Shown here: positions 20,430 through 30,788 of the stretch, one piece after another
How the letters are laid out: each line of letters opens with the position of its first letter
Position numbering within the stretch: position 1 is the first letter of the stretch
Source of the DNA: Theocolax elegans
Taxonomy: Eukaryota > Arthropoda > Insecta > Hymenoptera > Cerocephalidae
Assembly (NCBI GenBank): GCA_026168455.1
Contig: CM047428.1
Span: 83,346,594 to 83,410,593 of the forward strand
Direction: 5' to 3'
Length of the DNA: 64,000 nt
Translations under genes and position numbers: made by a program
Notes under the pieces: generated by a model
Databases searched by the model: none
Told to the model about the DNA's origin: nothing
What the model saw: the letters and a program-made list of their open reading frames with translations, nothing else

Positions 20430-23400
20430 CTATATATGCACTTTTAAACCGAGCAAAATACACTATTGAAAAATTATTGATTAGAGATTATGAAAAAACG
20501 TAAATTGTTATTAATTTTATCCGAATATATTTTATAATCGAAACAAGAGTCTACTTAATTGTACGCTAATCAAAACAGTTTTGTTTAACGAGCCAATTTA
20601 CAAAAAAAATCTTTTTGTTGAAGTACCGACGAATTAAACGAATTTGATTTGGCATACGATTGAATTTTCAGTAATTTTGTTGTTGTCATCATTAACTTTT
20701 ACAGAACGATGAAATTTAAAGTAATGAATGTCGTAATGGATTATTACTAACTCATTAAAATCTATAAGTTATAATGAAATAAGTCCATTAGGATAATTGA
20801 TTCAAGTACAATCGTCGAGCACATAAAAGTAACATTATTTTTAAACGTCGAATATTTATTTGACATATTTTTCTGAAATATAACTTTACATCTCGAAAAA
20901 AGACACTTCAAATATAATTTAAATTCTTATTTTTGAACCAATTATAATTGGTGTTTCGTTTATCCTCATTAACTATGAATTCTACAACACGATCGAACGT
21001 AAATAAACTAACGATGTCTCAATAAAAAAAAATCTTTCGTCACCATTGAAGCATATCGTTACGAATCGTAAATAAGTATCTGCTACTTCTTCCTTTCGTT
21101 ATTTTCTTATGTATATATTTTTTTGAAGCAATGAGTTTTAAATTACATATAGACAGATACAGACACAGACACAGACACAGACCCTGACACACACACACAC
21201 CGACTGGAAAAGTTCGTGGCGGAAGAAATTGAAATGGTGACGCAGAAAATGCGAAATTGCAGAAAGAGAGAGTATACATACTTTCTTCAAAAATCGTTGA
21301 GCTTATATAAGTGTATACGTATATATCGTGTCAATTTGAAAGATATATATTTAACATTATAAAGACAAATAGATCTTTTGACTTTTTTTTAATAATTTAA
21401 TTAACCTGCAATAATTTATTAAAGAAATATTTACAAGAATTAAATATAATATGTATTTTTAAGGTTGTATTTTGAAATCTTGTAACTGTGCGCGTGGTAG
21501 CATAATAGATTGACGAAGTTACGGAATGACACTAGATGATACATCTTCGTATATCTAAGTAGTAAGAGCTCGAGTTCGATCAGCCAGACTTTATAAATTC
21601 CGCGCGCGTTACAAAATTTAGCTCAACGTACGTCGATGAAAACCCATTTACGTATCAAAATGTGTTTATTCATAATATATAATTATTTAAAAACTTGTAT
21701 TTTACACCGAGAAGCGTTTTGTACGTAATAAATTAGTAATATGTTTAGTGAAGAATGTACAGATTTTCAGCATAAAAAAAACGGTTTACTCTATTATACA
21801 TAAATTTCGTAATAGTAATAAAAATTAATATATATATAATTATATTAAATTTCCTTACAGAATATAATACATTTTTATAATTCTGACAGTCTGCACATCC
21901 AATATTAAATAATTTACTGATTTTTAATGAAATGGTTTTTTAAAACACAGTGTATTTTATAGTAACGTAAGGGCATACCAACATCGATCATTGCCATTTT
22001 CACTATGTCTTATAATAACAAATATTAAAATGTAAGTAATTTTTATTATAAAGTGTCTTAAAATTTACTATTGTCTACAAAATGTAGTCAAAATTATAAT
22101 GATAGAAGTGCATCCCTACAATGTTACTATATAAAATACAATAATTTGAAAAAAATAATTTTTCTCAGAGTGCATGAACTGCACGTGTAACCAGAAGCGC
22201 ATAAAATAATAAACTAAAACTAAAAAGATTTTTTAAAAAATAATGACTAACCGCATATTAAGAAAAAGCTCGTCTGTCTGTACCCATCGAGACGAAAATA
22301 AAAAAAAAGATTCTTAGCGCTCACAGGTACGAGAAAAAAGTATAGGGTTTACGACGGAAGCGTCGGACGTAGAAAAGGAAGCCGTCGACACGTTTAAAAT
22401 CGAAGCGACGTACACACGCGCGGGGAACGAAAGATTGTTTATATCCCAGTTGAATAAAGAAGAGATGAAAAAAGGAGGTAAAGAATTTCGCACTCTCGAG
22501 AGAAGTGGAATCTCCTCGACGTTCCGCGGTTCCTTTTGTCTTTCGTGTAGGAGAGGATTACGGCATATTCCCGCAGTAGACGACAAAAGCATTTTCGCGG
22601 ATTTCCTAATCCCCGTGTCTTTAACTCAAAGGTATGTTTACACCGTCTTACTTGACGCGTATTCTATATTACGCTGTGTCTTAATTTGCAACGCTACTTT
22701 TTTATAGTCGTTTACCGGTGTTTGAAAAATCGATAGAGATGTAAATGTATATATACGGAGAATGGAGGAGATCGACATCACCAACAAATGCGAATATGTA
22801 AGAAAACGTCAAGTGAAACCGGATATCTATTATACGCAAAAACGTAGAAACTGACAGAAATTCCATAAATTTGAAATACGCGACGTCAAGTTATAAATAT
22901 GTATTACTACCGCGCAATTCAAAATCCGTCGATGTGGAAAATCACCAAGGAATCTTTCAACAGCGTTGCGTTCACAAAAGGTGCATCCGATATCCGAGCC
23001 GATATCCCCCAATCGGCCAATCGCGTACCTCGCTCCAAACGTTCCATCCACTCAATGTCAAATGTTTAGAAACGTTAAACGTTCTTTCCAATCCAACATT
23101 CTCTCGAAATAATTATTTCTCGTTTAAAAACTGCAGCTATGGCGAAATCCGCTCGAGCAGCACCTCGTACAATCGACATGTCGGATTCAATGGTTATATA
23201 TGAGTCGAAATTCTACTCGACGAATTATATATATATGTATATATTTCTTGAGTATATGTACATACATGTAGGTGTATACCTATGTAGCGAATTCTCAAGA
23301 AGAGAGAGCCTGTGACTCAGGTCTCTTGTTAACACGTGAACAAGTATAGCTTAAATTGATTATCAATGAATTTCAAACGGTTCGACATGGAATCCACGTG

Positions 23401-24539
23401 TCTCTATATATCTCCTCGTAATGAGCATAACGCCTAAACGATGGTATACGATCAATCGTAATTATCGATATTTTACAAATGATTTTCGCCTAATTTAGGT
23501 TCAATGGTACAATGCTTTTTATCCGAGGTTTTATAAAGTAAAACACTTCATTAAAATAACGATTGGTACTTATTATATGCAAATACCTGCGTAAAAAGGT
23601 AAATCGGCAATAATGTCCTAAATAAGTTGAAAATTTGCAAGGTAACAATCACGCACAAAGAGCGAAAGCAAGAGAGAGAGAGAGAGAGAGACAGAGGAAG
23701 GGAGTTTAATGGACTCGCGTGTAATGAACAGTTTGAACCGCAAAGCCAATGAGCCTTAAAATTGGTTATAGTTGAAATGTTCCTTTTGAAAATCTAATTA
23801 GCGAATCAAGTTGAAACTAATTTGTAAACTATAAATAATACGCCAGGTGGTTAATTAGTATCCGATAATGCAGCAACTAATTACTTTAATTTTACTACCG
23901 ACGTTTCACGAATCGTATATATACGTACGTTCTTGCTCGATATCTATACGCGCTCTCGCTCGATTCAGTTGCTTCATTGTAACGCAAGGCTGGTTTCTTT
24001 CTTTCATTATTTTTTTTTTCACGAGGTCACCGTGTCGTTGCACTCGATTTTAATCTAATCGCCTTTCCGAGCATTATAAGTACATCAGAAATTGGTTAAT
24101 ATAGTGCGATGCACACTCGCTCTTCGTTGGTACGTAGCCCAACTTTTTGCTATTCTTTGATAGTGTACAAAGATTCAACGAAAAACTTTATCGGAGAATT
24201 TTTTTGGTATTTTTCCAAGTAATCACCGTTGAACTTTTCGTTTGTGAAAAAATGCAATTTGTCAATCGTAATGTTACGTGAAACGGGAATTCGTAATCAA
24301 CAATTTTTTAATCATTGTAACGATGAACAAATGAATCGTTTGATCTCAAACCGTCAAACGGAATATATCGTTTTCAATGTAATTCAAACAAGTATTTGAA
24401 ATGTAATAAAACCATTAAACGCGCGATACATAAGTATAATGAACAAAAAATATTGTATTTTTAAATACTTGTTTCTCATGTTTTTTTCGCAGAGAAATGG
24501 TATTGTAACGAGGATGTCTTATCTATTGTAGTTTCTTTG
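20430..24539. other. Non-coding region with microsatellites
   Basis: No supported gene over 4 kb. A degenerate ACAGAC/ACAC repeat lies at 21153-21202 and a (GA)n run at about 23669-23694. The interval 22320-23220 is somewhat less AT-rich and carries frames of about 90-110 codons on both strands (for example 22435-22707), but none resembles a known protein and their opposite-strand overlap suggests shadows of composition. Confidence 0.45.
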
Positions 24540-24893
24540 ATTTACATTTCCGTAGCAAGGCGAAGCTCAGACCTCTCGGCCGAAGGAGGAATATAATAGA
24601 CCAGGACCAGGTAGAAAAATCCTAATAAGGGGAGTTAAGAAGTTGTCCAGGGCAGGTCCAGTGAAGGATAATGCCCGTTTAACATATTTTTCGCCCGTGA
24701 GCAGAGGATCGGAAAATCAATTGCGCATCGCGCGCGCACAATGTAAAAGCCGGTGCGCGTGGGCGGGAAGGGATGTAAAAGGTAAATTCTAAATATAAAC
24801 TGCGTCAGGGCCTCGGGTTGCGCGGGCGCGCGCGCACAGATCTGCCCTCTCGCTTAGCCACCCCGAGATATCGATTCCACTGCCGGGGAGAGC

Positions 24894-24934
<41 letters not shown>

Positions 24935-25092
24935 CGAGAGCGTTAGAGAGCACCTCCTGGTAAAGCTCGTGGAGCTTGCACACATACACACACACGCGCA
25001 CGCCTCGAGCAGGGGGATGCGTGTACCTTCGACGGCGAGACTCGCTGCTTCTTTTTTTCGCTTTCCTTTCTTCTTTCTCTTTGGGTATATAC

Positions 25093-25126
<34 letters not shown>

Positions 25127-25140
25127 ACCTCCCTCTTCCT
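24540..25140. promoter_or_regulatory. CpG-rich island with flanking (GA)n and (CT)n tracts; possible promoter or 5' exon
   Basis: A GC- and CpG-rich stretch (GCGCGC-containing around 24725-24840) in an AT-rich neighbourhood, with a (GA)n tract at 24896-24930 and a (CT)n tract at about 25094-25126. GAGA-type tracts and CpG-rich patches accompany the start of attractin in this same window, so a transcription start is a reasonable guess. It could serve Hr96 (coding start 5.5 kb downstream) through a 5' UTR exon or an unannotated transcript. No convincing coding exon is visible. Confidence 0.3.
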
Positions 25141-25998
25141 ATACCTGGCTGGTTTTTAAGACCGCTCGTAAATATTATCGCAGATACACGCTTGGGAAAA
25201 TTATTATTGTTGTTGTTATTATTTTTTCGCCGACGATTTTATTACAGTATGGAGTGATTAATATATTTCCTGGATTGCAAGTGAGCATATACGTATAGTC
25301 TTGTTTAAATTTTGAGGGTGTGGTCCTATATGATGTGAATTAATTATTGGGTATCTGATGCAGCACTTGTATATTTTAAAAAGCAAGTGCTTATTTTGTA
25401 ATGAAAATATTTTTTACCGAATGGGAAGAAAAATAAGAAGATACCCCGGATTGAATATCGCGTAATCAAACTTGAGAGAAATAGTGTATCTCTTGTGGAG
25501 GATTTTGATCGATGGGTTTTCGAGATAAAGATATATCAAAGTCGTTATCGACGAAACGTAGAAGGGGAATAAACGCGTGTGCGATAATTGAATTTACAAA
25601 AAGAGAAAAAAAGTGGATGAAAATTCGAGATTCATCGTTGCGCGTTAAGAATGTTATAACTATCTATTAATTGTTGGTGTCGCAACGTGTAATTAATAAA
25701 ATTTTTACTCGTCACTTTCAATTATACCTTTTTGAAATGTTGAAAACCCTTGCACTGGTACAGTTAACGAAGATTCGGTCGGTTACGTTCATTGTAATTG
25801 TTCATTACGTTCTTCGGGGCGATTATTTGTTCTACTTGGCGACTTGTCGACTAGTTCGAAAAATCAATTTTTGGAACAAACAGCGTTACTCCAACATTGT
25901 TCGATCGGTAAATCTTGGATTCTACCTGACATTCAATAAAGCATTCATCGCTTTTCATACTCGCACAATAAAATTGGATCACATACATTCGATGGAAA

Positions 25999-26049
<51 letters not shown>

Positions 26050-26976
26050 TAAATAATATTTTCGAAATAGAGAACGTATGTACAGTTCAACCTCAGTTTC
26101 AAATACTTAGACAACTCCTATATGCTTCTAGATAATTAATAAAAAAGAATGCTTTAAAAATGAAATCGTCTTATTTTTTGTAATTATAAAATCGTTAAGA
26201 TTAATTGTATTGAAATAATTTAAATATTTTAATTTGAACGACTATTAAATGTTTTATGTCTTTACTATATTACGATGAAATATAACTTATTTTAAAGTAA
26301 TCTTTAAATTTTAATTTTTAATCGGTCTTCACAGGACACGCTCCTTACTTATCATATGTCAATTTAAGAAATCTGTTATTTAAAACTCATTAGAAATGAT
26401 TTTAAAGAAAGGTCTTGTTGAATATTTCGAGTAATCTATACGCATAATGCAGCAAAGGAAAAAAATAAATATTATTTTGAATACTCAAAATACTCTACGT
26501 ATTCTTTGATATTATCGAAGTTCTATTTAAGTTTATTAAAATATACTATTTATTAGTATAGCAGTGAGCATTGGGAACACGAAATATAACTACTAAATTA
26601 GTTTGGAAAAGTTTGATATATACCGTTATCCTAATGAACTATATACATATTTCAACTAATTATCGTTATTAAAATTATTAAATTATTTCATAGATTATAG
26701 AACTATGTTTCATCATGGCATTCACAATTACGTAATTGAATACGCATTACATTAGCTTAAACAATATTTTTAGTACCAACCAAGAATATTTACAAAGTCC
26801 ATAAGAGTGATTATATAATTATTAGGTTCGTTTGAGAACAAATTCAGTGAATTCAATAAAATATCTTATCGAATAGTCCAAAAATACAATTATTTGAAAC
26901 TACAAAATATTCACTTTAAATGAAAAAATTCTAATTCAAAGAAATATAATGTATTAAAAACTACAAGAAATTACTT
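25141..26976. other. AT-rich non-coding region with a (TA)n tract
   Basis: Contains an uninterrupted (TA)n microsatellite at about 26001-26045. The 154-codon frame at 25671-26135 runs through this tract (Ile-Tyr repeats), begins without an ATG and has no domain; I do not count it as a gene. Confidence 0.5.
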
Positions 26977-27639
26977 ACAAGGAGACTCTCATATGTTTGG
27001 GAAATGGATCGTGCCCAGCTTGTAGTATGTTTCCTAATATAAAAATATGAAAAAATCAGAGCCGCAGACCCTAAAAATCGTTTTTTCAAAAGTTATATGC
27101 TATTAAAGCAATTAACTTTCGAAAAAAAGAGGTTGTAACTTCTAAAGTATCAAATATTAATTCTCAAACCAAAATTGAATAAAAAACTGAGATAAAATAG
27201 ATATAATTTTTTAAAAAAATACGCTCAAATCCGCTGAAATGGAGCAGTTATAGCTAAATTAAAAATTTGAAGAAATTTTAAACAAAAATTAGGCACTACA
27301 AATTTTATTGATTTTTTAAGCTAATTTTCTTGAGATACTTAGTTTGGCTATAACTTCGCTCCTTTCTCACGAATTTGAGCGTACTTTTTTTAAATTATAT
27401 CTATTTTATCTCAGATTTCCATTAAATTTGATTTGAATGTCAATATTTGATAGGTTAGAAGTTACAAGGATTTAAATTAAAGCCTCTTTTTTTGGAAAAT
27501 TTGCTTAAAATTGCGTATAATTTTTGAAAAAACGATTGTTAGGGTCTGCGGCTCTGCGGGTTTCTTCATACTTTTATATTAGAAAACATCCTACAAGCTG
27601 GGCACGATCCGTTTCCTAAACATATGATGTTCTTCTTGT
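26977..27639. mobile_element. 663-bp foldback element with two long inverted arms
   Basis: The left arm (26977 to about 27290) and right arm (about 27330-27639) are imperfect reverse complements over nearly their full length, for example GGATCGTGCCCAGCTTGTAG at 27006-27025 against CTACAAGCTGGGCACGATCC at 27591-27610. Further matching blocks include the GAGCCGCAGACCCTAA block and the GAGATAAAATAGATATAATT block near the centre. There is no open reading frame. This is the architecture of a foldback or long-TIR MITE. Read-through transcription would give a hairpin RNA of about 300 bp. The target-site duplication is not clear. Confidence 0.85.
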
Positions 27640-30099
27640 TAGTTTAAACAAACATTGATTTTACTACATCCGTTTATAAGTATAAGCACTGAGAAAAGAA
27701 TTATATTAAAAATTACTTTACGTTTATAGTAATCTAGAAATATGTATACTTCCGTATACATTTTCGTAGCAATAAATAATAACAGTTCTTACAACAGCGT
27801 AACTTGTTGTTGTTACGTTATTATATAACTTATAGTAATTTTTAATCTACCATTTTTCTCAGTGTAAAAATAGTAATGACAATGACAACTTCTTTAGTGT
27901 TTGAAGGAAAGTTAATGAATTATACATCAAAGGTTTTTAACGAGTGAAAAACTTTTTGAACGCTATTAAGAACAATCGCAAAGAACGATAATACGTAATA
28001 AACTGTATCTATTTATTGAATTTACTCTTGTAATACTATAAAATAAGATTATTCAATAAATCAACGAATATGAATGATTACTACGAACAGTAATTATAGA
28101 TTGTTGTGCAGTTATATATATTTCATTAAAGCCAGGAAGACCGGTGTTTTTGTTACACCGTCTTTTCAAAAACATGAATTTCCATTTGATAGAAGAATAT
28201 CACGAGGCTTACGATAAACCAATAATAATAACCTATAATAAATATCAGATACGGATGCACTCGAATAATGTATTAATCAACGATAATACAGCCAAGTTTA
28301 CAAAATATTGTTAAAAATCTGGATTCTTCGTGAGAATTAATTAAAAAAAGTTTTTTTAATAAACTTTAGTAATACAATGTTTCCCTGGTCTGTATACAAG
28401 GAAATGTTAAATTGTTCTTAGTATAAAAAAGGTAGTTTCTAAAAAGTTGAAAGTTAAGGATAATATTTTCGTTGTTCTTCTATTTTTATAACTAGGAGTT
28501 TTTTAAGTACGCGCATGACCAACCGCATATACAAATACTACACTCGTCATTCGTACAAAATAATCGTCCGAGGCTAATTTGAGTATAGCTGTACACATTC
28601 CTTGGGTTACGATCAATTGGTATATTGGTTGATTAAGTATGTACGCGTTAAACTCGCGTATCTCCTTACTGTCGAGATAAAGAGATGTCGTTTATTATAA
28701 AAAAGAAGCGATCAACGGGGGAAGCTTATCTTCCTTCTCCTCTGTTTTTATTCGAGAATTTCGGCTTTATCGAGACGATCGAATTTCATTTCCCTTCTCG
28801 TTGGTGCTCGCGATAATCCCCTCTTTCTGGTATATTTTCATAAAAAATATTCAAAATACTCAGGTTTCCTTCGACCTTAGTTTAATTCTCATGTCATAAT
28901 TTGCTTATACTTTTTATTGACTTACATTCGACGAACAATGCCGTTGGCGATTTTTCAATTTTACATAGAAATTTTCAATCGTTCCGCCATCTCCTGCAAA
29001 CCATTTTCATTGTTAACATATTTATTGAAATATTTTAAATATTTTGCATTTTTGTAGAGGGAAATTTGTAAAAGAACATTTTTTTTATCACTTTCTCGAT
29101 TACGAAGACTACGAGTTCACACGTTTAGCTAAGCTAAAGTAACGTGTATTGCAATTACGTTAACCAGATAATATGACCCGCTATAGGTATTCGTACATGG
29201 ATGTTTGATTAACAACTTGTTTTTCCTCTAAACACACGTAAGAAAAGGAATTATTATTCACTCCACGTGTAATTTAAATTATTGTATACAGGCACAATAA
29301 TATTTGCTGTTATAATCAAATTCATCGAACCGTTTCTCCGAAAATGTCGCGCGGTGTGTTAGTATTCAACAAGTGGCTAGAAACGAACTTGAATTTTTTT
29401 ATGATAAATAAATAATCTATTCCTTGGGAAGAGCAAATATAAATATGCATATACTCACGATTACAAATTCTCCATTATCTTCATGGTCATGAAATTTTAT
29501 TGCACGGCTCGTAATCTCCTTTTAAATTTAAATTATTATAAAATCGATCGAAGACTTTTGTTTGAACAGATGGATTGATCACTTGTTGAACGAGGGAAAG
29601 TAGAAATGTCTAGATAATTTTGAACGATATAATATTGTAACGCGTGCGTGCACTGCACAATTATATTTCTCTTTTTCATTTAGATAAGAAATTTCGAAAA
29701 CAATAGAATGTAAAATATTGTTTTCCGTCTAATTGATCAGTATTTATTTGTGAAAAACGATTACCTTGAATATGTGTAGAAGAATGGTGTCTATGCAAAA
29801 TATTAGCACGTTTTCCAACATTTCAAAGGAGAACCAATCCGTAATGAAAATCATAATGTCTTTGAATACTCCCGCCACTCGGAGACGTTGAAATCCCTGT
29901 AAGCTAGTTTATTCTAGGTATCGGTGCTGCCAAAATAAAAAAAACCGCGTGTCGTGTTAATATAAATTTTTTAATAATCTTGGTAAGAGAATATAGATTA
30001 TTTTTAATTACAACAATAGCATTATTCAACTGTTTATTCGGTATAGGTAAACTAGTGTCGTGAGAAAAAAAGAGTAAAAGAAAAGTTAAATGTAAAAAG
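27640..30099. other. AT-rich non-coding region upstream of Hr96
   Basis: No supported gene. A small hairpin GACCGGTGT...ACACCGTC lies near 28139-28160. The minus-strand frame at 29904-30122 has no recognisable features. Confidence 0.45.
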
Positions 30100-30644
30100 T
30101 TATCGTTTGAAAACGGCGGCATCGATGAATCATTGAATGGGGGAACTTGTCAGCCGATGCGCGAGAGGTCGAATAAACGCATCAAGACAAGTATGTATAT
30201 GTGAGGGGTCAGGGGAGTAATAAGTATGTATTCAATAACAGAGAAATGATATACCAAATCACATTGGAGTAAGGTAAAAAAAAGAAGAGTAGTAGAGGAG
30301 ACGAACTCTATTAAAAGGGGAAAAGAATTGACTTAGTAGTCAGAACTCACAAGACTCTCAATCGTGCGTTGGTGGGTCCAGCGGTAGTTATAAACAAGTC
30401 TGGATCGTCAATGAGCTCACAAGTCACTACTTTGATGGGAAGTTAAGTGTTGATAAGTGACTGTCAATTGTACGGATTTATATATATTTGACATAATCAC
30501 TTTTCTGACTCGCTATTGAAAGCATGCTTTTTTGAGCATCCTTTCAATTATCGAGACGGATTGGATTGATTTAAATTAAAATATATATAATGTTATTTGT
30601 CATCAATTTATCCTGAGGATTGGTCACTATTATTCTTCATTATC
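30100..30644 (+). promoter_or_regulatory. Probable 5' leader/promoter region of Hr96
   Basis: The 540 bp before the Hr96 start codon are less AT-rich in parts. A hairpin with ATTGAAAG (30515-30522) pairing CTTTCAAT (30541-30548) sits about 100 bases upstream of the ATG. In-frame stops precede the ATG, so no longer N-terminus is available. The exact transcription start cannot be read from the sequence. Confidence 0.4.
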
Positions 30645-30788
30645 ATGGAAGAAGAACCAGAACCCACTGTTCGAGAAGCCAACAAGATCTGTGGAGTGTG
30701 TGGAGATCGAGCACTCGGCTATAATTTCAATGCTGTGTCCTGCGAGAGTTGCAAAGCCTTCTTTAGACGCAACGCTCTCAAGAATAAG
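30645..30788 (+). CDS. Hr96: Hr96 coding exon 1 (first zinc finger and P-box)
   Basis: 48 codons from MEEEPEP to ...NALKNK, containing C-x2-C-x13-C-x2-C and P-box ESCKA followed by FFRRNAL. Donor GTTCAC is weak but the phase 0 junction restores the domain exactly at the second finger. Confidence 0.93.

Noticed and set aside
22314..22707. Opposite-strand frames of about 90 codons
   Set aside because: Mutual overlap on both strands and no domain; looked at as a possible exon but no paired splice sites gave a convincing product.
25671..26135. 154-codon plus-strand frame
   Set aside because: No ATG at its start and it runs through a (TA)n tract giving Ile-Tyr repeats; no resemblance to a protein family.
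28139..28160. Hairpin followed by a T-rich stretch, like a bacterial terminator
   Set aside because: The DNA is eukaryotic nuclear; the hairpin is short and imperfect.
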